Source: Campylobacter lari (lineage in GTDB: Bacteria; Campylobacterota; Campylobacteria; Campylobacterales; Campylobacteraceae). From it: a stretch of 64,000 nt of DNA. The notes beneath the pieces were generated by a model. The model searched no databases, was not told where the DNA came from, and worked only from the letters and a program-made list of their open reading frames with translations. The stretch is taken from NCBI RefSeq assembly GCF_900638335.1, contig NZ_LR134508.1, positions 186,001 through 250,000 on the forward strand, in the 5' to 3' direction. The translations under genes were made by a program, and so were the position numbers. Below, piece after piece: positions 8,594-16,387 of the stretch; positions within the stretch are counted from its first letter, which is position 1; the number at the start of each line of letters is the position of its first letter.

Positions 8594-9208
8594 ATGCAAG
8601 GTTTTATCTTACACACTCAGAGTGTAAAAGATGAGGATTTGATTGTCTATCTTTTAAGTTCTAAAAGAATTATTAAAAGCTATAGATTTTACGGAATGAG
8701 ACATTCTAATATTTTAAGTGGATATAAGATTGATTTTGAGCTTGAGGAAAGTTCGAGGTTTTTACCACGTTTAAAAGATGTTTTACATATTGGTTTTTCT
8801 TGGATTTTAGACAGAGAAAAAATGTTTTTTTGGCAAGAATTTATCAGACTTTTTTATTGGCATTTAAAAGATGTTGAAGAAATTGATAGTTTTTATTTTG
8901 AGCTTTTAGAAGATTGTGCTAAGCGTTTTGAAAAACAAGATTGCAAGCGTGTGATTGTGGATGCTTACTTAAAAATTTTAAATTTTGAAGGACGTTTGCA
9001 TAAAAGTTTTGTGTGTTTTTATTGTGATGAGTATATACAAAAAAACGTTGTATTGGTAAGAGCTTTTTTACCAGCACATAAAAAATGTGCTTTTGGCTAT
9101 GAGTTTAAAACTAAAGATCTTGCAAAGCTTTATGAAAAATTTAATTCATCGCATTTTAGCGATGAATATATTGATAATTTATATAAAATTATTAAAGAGG
9201 GTTTTTAA
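8594..9208 (+). CDS. recO: Recombination protein RecO-like
   Basis: A 204-residue protein beginning MQGFILHTQSVKDEDLIVYLL, which matches the N-terminal OB-fold of RecO, the mediator that loads RecA with RecR in gap repair. The C-terminal half has a CFYC pair plus a later Cys (AHKKC) that could form the zinc site seen in other RecO proteins. It is shorter than E. coli RecO (about 240 residues), as is usual for epsilonproteobacteria. Its 3' end overlaps the convergent minus-strand gene by 17 bases. Confidence 0.78.
   Translation: MQGFILHTQSVKDEDLIVYLLSSKRIIKSYRFYGMRHSNILSGYKIDFELEESSRFLPRLKDVLHIGFSWILDREKMFFWQEFIRLFYWHLKDVEEIDSFYFELLEDCAKRFEKQDCKRVIVDAYLKILNFEGRLHKSFVCFYCDEYIQKNVVLVRAFLPAHKKCAFGYEFKTKDLAKLYEKFNSSHFSDEYIDNLYKIIKEGF
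9144..9167 (-). terminator. Probable terminator of the minus-strand small gene, inside recO
   Basis: A 9-base perfect stem (ATTCATCGC / GCGATGAAT) with a 6-base loop, read on the minus strand about 25 bases after the stop of the gene ending at 9192, followed by TAAATTTTTC. It lies within the recO coding sequence. The stem and T-run are directly visible; the function is inferred. Confidence 0.5.
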
Positions 9209-9512
9209 GAGTAATATCATACATCATAATAGCCTCTTGTCTTAATTTTGCGATGATATTTGCACTGTCAATATGTGTATTTTTTATAATAGCTTCCTTG
9301 CTATTTTTAATATCTTCAAGCAAATTTCCAAGTTGTTTTTGAGAGCTTTGTAAGCATGTGTTTATACATTTTGGTTGAGTTTGTTGTAAAACTTGCTCGA
9401 AATTTAAACTTTGATTGTTGAGCTTTGAAGCATGTGCTGCTAAATTATTCGCACTTGTTCTAATGCCACCTAATGCTTTGTAAATCCCTTTTGAATTGAT
9501 ATGAGCTGCCAT
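9192..9512 (-). CDS. Small protein resembling the N-terminal region of flagellar axial proteins, sigma54-driven
   Basis: A 106-residue protein without signal peptide or membrane segment. Residues about 9-30 (IYKALGGIRTSANNLAAHAS) recall the N-terminal helix of rod, hook and hook-associated proteins (ALxGIxxxxxxLxxxANNLAN), and the rest is predicted helical with Gln/Asn-rich spacing. A perfect GG-N10-GC sigma54 promoter lies 53-70 bases upstream of the ATG, the promoter class used for middle and late flagellar genes in Campylobacter. The ATG follows a good site (AAGGAAGG). I do not know a described function; a role in flagellum assembly or secretion through it is inference. Confidence 0.75.
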   Translation of the reverse strand: MAAHINSKGIYKALGGIRTSANNLAAHASKLNNQSLNFEQVLQQTQPKCINTCLQSSQKQLGNLLEDIKNSKEAIIKNTHIDSANIIAKLRQEAIMMYDITLKNPL

Positions 9513-9562
9513 GAACCTTCCTTGTTTTATGGTATCTCTTCATTCATATTGCTTGGTAATTT

Positions 9563-9583
9563 ACAAGCAAAAATCATTCCTTA
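9563..9583 (-). promoter_or_regulatory. Sigma54 (RpoN) promoter overlapping the end of dus
   Basis: Read on the minus strand the sequence is AAGGAATGATTTTTGCTTGT, with GG (-24) and GC (-12) separated by exactly 10 bases and the TTGCTT -12 element intact. The -24 GG falls in the last codons of dus (AAG GAA TGA). It lies 51 bases or more upstream of the small gene at 9192-9512. The core is the same, base for base, as the site at 50958-50978. Confidence 0.85.
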
Positions 9584-10500
9584 TTGAAAAATTCTTGAAT
9601 ATATTTTCGCATAATATCTGCATCATTAATACGATTAACACAATCTCTAAAATTAGAAGCATCTTCATGACCTTTAGAATATTCATGCAAGTGTTTTCTA
9701 AAGATGCTTATGCCTTGTTCTTTATAATGCTTTAACATTTCCTCAAAATGTGCGAATATAATTTTATTTTTCATAGCTTTTTCTATTTTTTTGCCAGTTT
9801 TTATCTCATGAAATATCCAAGGTTTTCCTATGCTTGCACGTCCTATCATCAAAGCATCACAATTTGTAATTTCAAATACTTCTTTAGCATTTTCTGTGCT
9901 AATATCACCATTTGCCACTAAAGGGATTTTGATATTTTCTTTGGCTAAAGCTATGGCTTCATAATCAGCATTTCCACTATACATTTGTTTTCTAGTGCGA
10001 CCATGCATACTGATAAAATCTACTCCAGCATTTTCACACGCTTTAGCAATAGCAATGGGCTCTTTTTTATCAAATCCTAATCTTACTTTGACACTAGTTA
10101 TTTTTTTATTGCTTGTTTTTTTGATAAGTTCTAAAGTTCTTTGCAGTTTATCAAGATCTTGCAAAAGAGCGCTACCTGCGCATTGTTTTATAACTTTATT
10201 TACAGGACAACCACAATTAAAATCAATCCCATCTATAAAATCAAAACGATTTAAAATTTCTACGGCTTTTTGAATTACGCTTTCATCTGAACCTGCAATT
10301 TGAACTATATAAGGGCTTTCAAGTTCAGCTTTTTCTAACATTTTAAGAGTTTTTGAGCTCTCATATACTAAGGCATTAGAACTTATCATTTCACTAATGG
10401 TTACATCAGCTCCAAATTGCTTAACTAAATTTCTTAAAGGCAAGTCTGAAAAACCTGCCATAGGAGCTAAAAATAAAGGTTTTTTGTTAAAATCTATCAT
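9574..10500 (-). CDS. dus: tRNA-dihydrouridine synthase
   Basis: A 308-residue flavoprotein that reduces uridines in the tRNA D-loop. It has the FMN-binding start APMAGFSDLPLR (about 12-23), the DFNCGCPVNK motif with the catalytic Cys near residue 98, SMHGRTRKQMY near 165 and GDIST further on, all Dus signatures. It overlaps the upstream membrane-protein gene by 4 bases. Its last three codons are shared with a sigma54 promoter for the next gene. Confidence 0.95.
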   Translation of the reverse strand: MIDFNKKPLFLAPMAGFSDLPLRNLVKQFGADVTISEMISSNALVYESSKTLKMLEKAELESPYIVQIAGSDESVIQKAVEILNRFDFIDGIDFNCGCPVNKVIKQCAGSALLQDLDKLQRTLELIKKTSNKKITSVKVRLGFDKKEPIAIAKACENAGVDFISMHGRTRKQMYSGNADYEAIALAKENIKIPLVANGDISTENAKEVFEITNCDALMIGRASIGKPWIFHEIKTGKKIEKAMKNKIIFAHFEEMLKHYKEQGISIFRKHLHEYSKGHEDASNFRDCVNRINDADIMRKYIQEFFNKE

Positions 10501-11480
10501 TGTATTAATTTTTCAAGCTCTATTTTTTTATTATGTTCTCTTAAAAAGAGCAAGAGCCTAAAGTCTTTATGCTCATTTTGATCATTTCCTAATTCATTAA
10601 GCAATTCATCATACATGCCAAATTCTGCTAAAGTATAAAGATAAGCTCTTAAAGCTTGAGAATGATTATCTTTTAACTTTTTAAATAAAGCAATTAATAC
10701 TTGAGGTTCTATTTTTTTGCAAAGTATTTTAGCACATTGTAAATATGACTTATCATCTAAGGTATTCATACTAAGTAAAACTTCGATTTCAGCATGATTT
10801 AGTTCTAAGTTTTCTTTTTCAAATCTATTTAAAAGTAATAAAATATCATCTTGATTTTTTTGTATTTTTAGTGTTTTAATTTGACTATAGGGCGCATTTT
10901 CTAATACCATTTTATAAGCAAAAAATTCTAGCTCACTTGCTAAGGTATCTTTGTTTTTGATAAAAGAAAAAGCATAATTGTTATCATTTTGAAAGTGATT
11001 TTTTTCATTTAAAATAAAAATTTCATTATTTGGATCTAGCTTGTATTTTTTTAATTCTACAAATTCCTTTTTGTCTAAGTTCTCACAAATATCAATAATT
11101 TCATCTATTTTAGGATTTTGAATTTTTTCTTTAAAACAAAGAGCCTGAGTATTTTTTGCTATGTTTTGAAATTCTTGAGTTTTAAATTTAACCTTGCTTG
11201 CTTTTTTTAAAAAAATATCAATAATAAAATTTTCATAATTTTTACTATCTTTAATTAGATTTTTATATTGTAAATGTTTTAAAAAGCCATAAAAACTCAT
11301 ATGTGCTAAAGCTAATATCATTAAAAACAAAGCAGGTAAAACAACCCACAGACTAATAGGCAAATTTAATTCAAAAGTAGAAATTGCAAAAGTATAATTT
11401 CCTAAATTTAGATTATAAACTAAGGCTGCAATGATTAGAAGATAAACTAAACTTGCAAAGAAAAATAATCTAATTTTCAT
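10497..11480 (-). CDS. Hypothetical membrane-anchored protein
   Basis: A 327-residue protein with two N-terminal hydrophobic segments (about residues 4-24 and 43-66) and a long Lys/Asn/Leu-rich cytoplasmic helical part that may contain TPR-like helical pairs. I recognise no catalytic motif. It is in a tight minus-strand run between dksA and dus, overlapping both by 4 bases (ATGA type), so it is co-translated with them. Position is, from memory, conserved in Campylobacter. Function unknown. Confidence 0.85.
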   Translation of the reverse strand: MKIRLFFFASLVYLLIIAALVYNLNLGNYTFAISTFELNLPISLWVVLPALFLMILALAHMSFYGFLKHLQYKNLIKDSKNYENFIIDIFLKKASKVKFKTQEFQNIAKNTQALCFKEKIQNPKIDEIIDICENLDKKEFVELKKYKLDPNNEIFILNEKNHFQNDNNYAFSFIKNKDTLASELEFFAYKMVLENAPYSQIKTLKIQKNQDDILLLLNRFEKENLELNHAEIEVLLSMNTLDDKSYLQCAKILCKKIEPQVLIALFKKLKDNHSQALRAYLYTLAEFGMYDELLNELGNDQNEHKDFRLLLFLREHNKKIELEKLIQ

Positions 11481-11833
11481 AGCTCTTTCCTTTTTTCTAA
11501 ATTTTCACGACAATTTATGCAATATTTTGCATGAGGTTTAACCTTAAGTCTTTCAGGATGAATATCATCTTCACAATACTCACAAATACCATAAGTATTG
11601 TTATCTATTTTGCTTAATGAATGTTTAATTTCTTCTAGTTCAGCTTTTAAATTTTCATTAATTTTAAAATCAATATGAGAGCTATTGTCAATTTGTTGTA
11701 AATCAACTTCATCTCTAGGTTCACTATCTTGTAGGTTATGGATATTGTCTATATTACCTTGCAGTTCTTGTAAAATTTCTTTTTGTCTTTGAAGTAATAT
11801 ATTTTTAAATTCTTCAAGATTTAATTCTTGCAT
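11477..11833 (-). CDS. dksA: DksA/TraR-family transcription factor
   Basis: A 118-residue protein with an N-terminal coiled-coil (about 1-75) and a C-terminal C4 zinc finger: CEYCEDDI near residue 83 and CINCRE near 104. DksA enters the RNA polymerase secondary channel and works with ppGpp in stringent control. The coiled-coil tip is acidic (PRDEVDLQQIDN), as in DksA. It lies 8 bases downstream of rlmH in the minus-strand run. Confidence 0.92.
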   Translation of the reverse strand: MQELNLEEFKNILLQRQKEILQELQGNIDNIHNLQDSEPRDEVDLQQIDNSSHIDFKINENLKAELEEIKHSLSKIDNNTYGICEYCEDDIHPERLKVKPHAKYCINCRENLEKRKEL

Positions 11834-11841
11834 AAACGCTC

Positions 11842-12297
11842 CTATTTGTGATATGGGTGATTTGTATTAATGCAAAGTGCACGATAAATTTGCTCTAAAA
11901 GCATAGTTTTAGCAAATTTATGTACCAAGGTCATTTTACTAAGAGCTATACTTGTATGCATTTGCGCAATAAATTCTTGCTCAAATCCATAAGCACCACC
12001 TATAAAAAATGAAATTTCATTTTTATCTTGTAATAATTTTGCAAATTCTATACTTGTAAATTCTTTACCTTTTTCGTCTAATGCTATGCAAAAACCTTTT
12101 TTATAAGGACTTAGTGCGTTTGTATAAGATTTTTTTGCTTCTATGGCATTAGTGTTTTGTGCTTGATTAATTTTGTTATTAAAAATACATATATCATTAA
12201 AACTGCAAAATTTTTTGATGAGTTTGGTATAATGCTCATCTATCTTGCTAAATTCATCATTATTATTTTTTTGAATGCTTAAAAGATTGATTTGCAT
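11842..12297 (-). CDS. rlmH: 23S rRNA pseudouridine-1915 N3-methyltransferase RlmH
   Basis: A 151-residue SPOUT methyltransferase. The SAM-binding knot is shown by [13 protein letters not shown] (about residues 98-110) and the C-terminal segment [22 protein letters not shown], typical of RlmH, ending in TNHPYHK. It modifies the 70S ribosome at helix 69 of 23S rRNA. It starts 3 bases after accD stops. Confidence 0.95.
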   Translation of the reverse strand: MQINLLSIQKNNNDEFSKIDEHYTKLIKKFCSFNDICIFNNKINQAQNTNAIEAKKSYTNALSPYKKGFCIALDEKGKEFTSIEFAKLLQDKNEISFFIGGAYGFEQEFIAQMHTSIALSKMTLVHKFAKTMLLEQIYRALCINTNHPYHK

Positions 12298-12300
12298 TTT

Positions 12301-13143
12301 TTAGTTTTTAGAAAAAAACCTTAAAAAATCTGCTATAAATTTTTTATGTTCACTTCTTTCTACAATCGCATCAATCAATCCATGTTCGAGTAAAAATTCA
12401 GCCTTCTGAAAGCCTTCTGGTAAATCAGCTCCTATGGTTTGTTTAATTACCCTAGCTCCTGCAAATCCTACTAAAGCACCAGGTTCAGCCATGATGATAT
12501 CTCCAAGCCAAGCAAAAGACGCGCTCACTCCACCCATGGTTGGATCGGTTAATACTGAAATATAAGGAAGTTTTTCTTCTGCTAATAATTTTAATGCTGC
12601 ACTAGTTTTGCTCATTTGCATTAAAGAATAAGTACTTTCTTGCATTCTAGCTCCGCCACTTGCACTCACTATGACAACAGGGGTTTTTTTCTCAATAGCT
12701 CTTTCAATAGCTCTAAGAATTTTTTCACCTTCTACTGAGCCTAAGCTTCCACCCATAAAAGAAAAATCAAAAACAACTAATTGAGTTTTTATCCCATCTA
12801 TGGTGCATTCCCCGCTTATTACAGCACTTTTTCTACCTGTTTTTTCTTCATTTTCTGCTAATCTTTTTTTGTATGATTTGCTATCTACAAATTTAAGTGG
12901 ATCGATTGCATGTAAATCTTTGTCCATTTCTACAAAAGAGCCTTCATCGCTAAGTAATTCAATACGTTTTAGAGGGTTTAATCTCATATGAAAATTACAT
13001 TTAGGACAAACATTATAACAAGTTTCTATTTCTTTATAATACATTAACGCATGGCAAGAATTGCATTTTACCCAGTGATTTGGAGCTTCGCTTGGAGTGG
13101 CTTGCTTGCGTCTTATACTAGAAAAAATATCTAAAAAATTCAT
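12301..13143 (-). CDS. accD: Acetyl-CoA carboxylase carboxyltransferase beta subunit
   Basis: A 280-residue protein: an N-terminal C4 zinc ribbon (WVKCNSCHALMYYKE then CYNVCPKCNFHMRL, about residues 24-57) followed by the crotonase-fold carboxyltransferase domain with SASGGARMQES and PTMGGVSASFA motifs. With AccA it transfers carboxyl from biotin to acetyl-CoA, the first step of fatty-acid synthesis. It starts after its own promoter, which abuts the bamA terminator. Confidence 0.97.
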   Translation of the reverse strand: MNFLDIFSSIRRKQATPSEAPNHWVKCNSCHALMYYKEIETCYNVCPKCNFHMRLNPLKRIELLSDEGSFVEMDKDLHAIDPLKFVDSKSYKKRLAENEEKTGRKSAVISGECTIDGIKTQLVVFDFSFMGGSLGSVEGEKILRAIERAIEKKTPVVIVSASGGARMQESTYSLMQMSKTSAALKLLAEEKLPYISVLTDPTMGGVSASFAWLGDIIMAEPGALVGFAGARVIKQTIGADLPEGFQKAEFLLEHGLIDAIVERSEHKKFIADFLRFFSKN

Positions 13144-13170
13144 TATCTCTACCTAAAATAAAATTTCAAA

Positions 13171-13176
13171 ATTATA
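13171..13176 (-). promoter_or_regulatory. -10 box of the accD promoter
   Basis: On the minus strand a perfect TATAAT follows the bamA terminator hairpin directly and sits 28 bases before the accD ATG. The upstream promoter elements would have to lie inside the hairpin sequence. Confidence 0.6.
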
Positions 13177-13205
13177 GCAAGATTTTATTGCTTTTAAAAT
13201 CTTGC
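13177..13205 (-). terminator. Terminator hairpin of bamA
   Basis: A perfect 10-base stem (GCAAGATTTT / AAAATCTTGC on either strand) with a 9-base loop overlaps the bamA stop codon. On the minus strand it is followed by TATAATTTTG, so the T-run is weak and doubles as the -10 region of accD. Confidence 0.6.
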
Positions 13206-15410
13206 ACCCAACATAAACTCAAATTTGCTCAAATCATCTTTTGAACTAGTATTAAATGGTTTAGCAAAAACTAAATTTAAAGCACCTAGTGGGGTTAACC
13301 ACTCAAAGCCAATACCTGTGCTCCATCTTTGAATTTGACTTAAAGAACTCTCACCTATAGCGCCATAGTCGAAAAATACACTACCTCTAAGTTTGATTCT
13401 ATCAAAGATTGGAAAACTAAGTTCTACAGAATTTGCAAAAGCCACTGTACCACCTGTTTCATCACCCCATTCGTTTTTAGGACTCACGCTTCTTCTATCA
13501 AAACCTCTAATGGTTCCTATACCACCAAGATATAATTTTTCATTGATAGGTAAATAGCCTTGATCCCATACCTTATAAAAACTTGCTTTATAACGATAAA
13601 TCAAATCCCAACCTATAAATTCTTCCAAGCCTTGATAATAATTAAACTTAGTGGTAGAGCTTATAAATTCTTGATCCCCGCCTAAACCTGCATATTCAAG
13701 TGAAGTTGAGGCGATAAAACCTGATCTTGGTAAATAATAATCATCTGTATTGTTAAATACTATTGAAGGAGTAATAGAGCTTTTGTAGGTTTTTCCAAGT
13801 TTATATCCTTGAGCAATTAAGCGATCGCTTAAATGATAAATATCACTTTGCTCAAGATTATAAGTTAAATCAACGCTTGTATATCTTCCTAAAGTTTTAC
13901 CAATGCTTATATCAAAACCATAATTTCTCTCATCATAGCTATCCCATTCTAAACGATCTGAGTATAATGATCCTCCAAGAGAATAATCACTATCATTTAC
14001 TCTAGGATTTCTTAAAGATACTCTACCTGAAAGTGTATCATCGCCTTTGTCTATACTTATACTTCCTTTCATACCAGAGCCTAAGATATTTGCATCAGAT
14101 AATGAAGCACTAAGTAAAATTCCATCGCTAGTCCCATAACCAATACCACCTGAGATAGCCCCAGTTGAAGCTTCTTTGACTTCTACTATCAAATCAATGT
14201 GCGTATCATCTACTCTTTGTTCTTTAATGTCTACATTTTCAAAATATGCAGTTCTTCTTAGAGCGTTTCTTGAATCTATTAAATCAGTTCTATTATAAAG
14301 ATTACCTTCAGTTAGGTAAAGCTCTCTACGAATAACCCTATCAACTGTTTTGGTATTGCCTGAAATTTCAACATTTCTAACATATACTTTTTCATTAGGT
14401 ATGACTTTAAAAATAATCATAGCTTCATGATTTTCTTTATCTTTTTGTATATCAGGTATAACTTGTACAAAAGCATAGCCTAAATCTGCTGTTTTAGTTT
14501 CTATGGTTTTTATATCTTCTCTTAGTTTTTCTATGTTAACTATTTTTCCAACACTTAATTTTAAATCATTTACTAAAGCTTCATTTTCTTCATCACTAAA
14601 AATTGGATTAAAAATTTTAATTCCTTTAACTTTATAAACCTCACCCTCGTTGATAAAATAAGTCAAATCAGCTTGATAAGTATCTGTGTAAGTATTTAAA
14701 AAAGCAGGAGATACGCTTACGTCAAGATAACCTTCTTTTAAATATACATCTGAAATTCTTGAGCTATCATTTGCTAAATCAAAAATTTTAAGCTTACCAT
14801 CATTAAAACCCCACATCCAACCCAAAGCTTCTCTTTGTTTATTTGCTATTGCAGGTTCAACATCTGAATAACTTAAATTTTTTGCACCGCTTAAATGCAC
14901 TTTTTCTATGATGATATTTTCCCCACGATTTACAACAAAAGTAAGTTTTAATGAGCTTGAATTGCTTAATTTTTCATCTTTGATTTCTACAACAGTATCA
15001 TAAAAACCTTTAGCCTGATAAAAAAGTTTGATTTTTTCAGCTGCATCTTTGGCTGAATTTTCATCATATAAAATTCCAGGTTTTAAACCAACAAGGCTTT
15101 CTATTTGCTTTCTATCGTTGCTTGCTATACCTTGAATATCTATTTTTCCAATGGAAGGTTTTTCTATTACTTTAAAAGTTAGCACTCCATTTTTTTCTTC
15201 TACTACTATATCTTTAAAATAATTTCTATCAAAAAGATTTTTAATCGCTGTATCTATGCTAGCAGGATCGATTTTTTGTCCTATTTTTAATTTAGAAATC
15301 GCAATAGCACTTTCTTTAGAAAGTTGCGATAAGCCTTCAAATTTTATATCTTTAACTGTATCTGCACATAAAGAACTTGAGAGTGCAAAGAAAACAAACC
15401 ATTTTTTCAT
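13194..15410 (-). CDS. bamA: Outer-membrane protein assembly factor BamA
   Basis: A 738-residue outer-membrane protein. A signal peptide (MKKWFVFFALSSSLC, cleaved near 16) is followed by five POTRA domains (about 18-390; one repeat reads VRNVEISGNTKTVDRVIRREL) and a C-terminal 16-strand barrel with the conserved IRGFDRRSV segment near residue 600 (lid-lock VRGF region). The protein ends in a Phe (LGARF), the outer-membrane C-signal. BamA inserts beta-barrels into the outer membrane. It is transcribed alone or with accD downstream. Confidence 0.96.
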   Translation of the reverse strand: MKKWFVFFALSSSLCADTVKDIKFEGLSQLSKESAIAISKLKIGQKIDPASIDTAIKNLFDRNYFKDIVVEEKNGVLTFKVIEKPSIGKIDIQGIASNDRKQIESLVGLKPGILYDENSAKDAAEKIKLFYQAKGFYDTVVEIKDEKLSNSSSLKLTFVVNRGENIIIEKVHLSGAKNLSYSDVEPAIANKQREALGWMWGFNDGKLKIFDLANDSSRISDVYLKEGYLDVSVSPAFLNTYTDTYQADLTYFINEGEVYKVKGIKIFNPIFSDEENEALVNDLKLSVGKIVNIEKLREDIKTIETKTADLGYAFVQVIPDIQKDKENHEAMIIFKVIPNEKVYVRNVEISGNTKTVDRVIRRELYLTEGNLYNRTDLIDSRNALRRTAYFENVDIKEQRVDDTHIDLIVEVKEASTGAISGGIGYGTSDGILLSASLSDANILGSGMKGSISIDKGDDTLSGRVSLRNPRVNDSDYSLGGSLYSDRLEWDSYDERNYGFDISIGKTLGRYTSVDLTYNLEQSDIYHLSDRLIAQGYKLGKTYKSSITPSIVFNNTDDYYLPRSGFIASTSLEYAGLGGDQEFISSTTKFNYYQGLEEFIGWDLIYRYKASFYKVWDQGYLPINEKLYLGGIGTIRGFDRRSVSPKNEWGDETGGTVAFANSVELSFPIFDRIKLRGSVFFDYGAIGESSLSQIQRWSTGIGFEWLTPLGALNLVFAKPFNTSSKDDLSKFEFMLGARF

Positions 15411-15442
15411 TATTCTACCTAAATTTTTATATACAAAATTGT

Positions 15443-15448
15443 TATAAT
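15443..15448 (+). promoter_or_regulatory. -10 box of the tyrA promoter
   Basis: A perfect TATAAT preceded by TTG lies 40 bases before the tyrA ATG, in the 77-base gap between the divergent bamA and tyrA genes. Confidence 0.55.
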
Positions 15449-15487
15449 ACCAAAATATTTTTAACTAATGCTTTTTAAGGAAAATTT

Positions 15488-16315
15488 ATGAAAGTAGGTA
15501 TAATTGGACTCGGCTTAATAGGTGGATCTTTAGGTCTTAGCTTAAGAGAGAATAAATTAATAGATTTAGTTTGTGGATATGATATAAATAAAGAATTTGA
15601 GCAAATTGCATTAGAGCGAAAATTAATAGATAAAATTGTTTCTTTTGAAGAGTTAAAAAAATGTGATGTGATTTTTTTGGCTATTCCTGTAAGAGCTATT
15701 GTAAAAATCTTAAAAGAATTTCAAGGCATTTCTAAAGATTGCACTATCATTGAGCTTGGAAGCACCAAAGAAGAAATTATTAAAAATTTACCTTCTTATT
15801 TGCAAAGCCAATTTATCGCAGCTCATCCTATGGCAGGAACTGAAAATAGTGGTCCAAATGCAGCTATAAAAGATTTATATAAAAATGCAGTTTGTGTTTT
15901 GTGTGATGTGCAAAATGCCGATCATATTCATCAAAAAAGGGCTATAGAAATTTTTTCAGATTTAGGAATGAAGCTTGTATTTATGGATAGCATCTCGCAT
16001 GATCATCATGCTTCTATCATTTCACACTTACCGCATGTGATTAGTTTTTCTTTGGCAAATTTTGTGATGAAAGAAGAAAATAAAAAAAATATAGCTCATC
16101 TAGGAGGTCCTTCTTTTAAAGATATGTGTAGGATTGCCAAATCAAACCCTCAAATGTGGAGTGGTATTTTTGAGCAAAACAAACAAAATTTATTAAATTC
16201 TATTGATCTATTTCAAAAAGAACTACAAGAATGTAAAAAAATGATAGAAAAATGTGATATAAATGAACTTGAAGCTTGGATTATAAGTGCAAATAAATTG
16301 AGAGAAATTTTGTAA
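15488..16315 (+). CDS. tyrA: Prephenate dehydrogenase
   Basis: A 275-residue enzyme of tyrosine synthesis, oxidatively decarboxylating prephenate with NAD(P). It starts MKVGIIGLGLIGGSLGLSLRE, the Rossmann GxGxxG motif, and has AAHPMAGTENSG near residue 115 and SHLPHVISF near 178, both TyrA signatures. It lacks a fused chorismate mutase domain and a C-terminal ACT domain, so it is the short form. The ATG follows AAGGAAAA. Confidence 0.95.
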   Translation: MKVGIIGLGLIGGSLGLSLRENKLIDLVCGYDINKEFEQIALERKLIDKIVSFEELKKCDVIFLAIPVRAIVKILKEFQGISKDCTIIELGSTKEEIIKNLPSYLQSQFIAAHPMAGTENSGPNAAIKDLYKNAVCVLCDVQNADHIHQKRAIEIFSDLGMKLVFMDSISHDHHASIISHLPHVISFSLANFVMKEENKKNIAHLGGPSFKDMCRIAKSNPQMWSGIFEQNKQNLLNSIDLFQKELQECKKMIEKCDINELEAWIISANKLREIL

Positions 16316-16322
16316 ATTTTTT

Positions 16323-16328
16323 TATAAT
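16323..16328 (+). promoter_or_regulatory. -10 box for the M23 peptidase operon
   Basis: A T-run followed by a perfect TATAAT lies just after the tyrA stop and 60 bases before the next ATG, in a 72-base gap. Confidence 0.5.
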
Positions 16329-16387
16329 TTACTCTTAATTTGCTAAAGAATAATATATTTTTAAAAAAATAGATTGAAAGTGAAAAT

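Noticed and set aside
9511-9735. Plus-strand frame starting in the gap upstream of the small sigma54 gene
   Set aside because: It runs antisense into dus, and the gap is fully accounted for by the sigma54 promoter and leader of the minus-strand gene.
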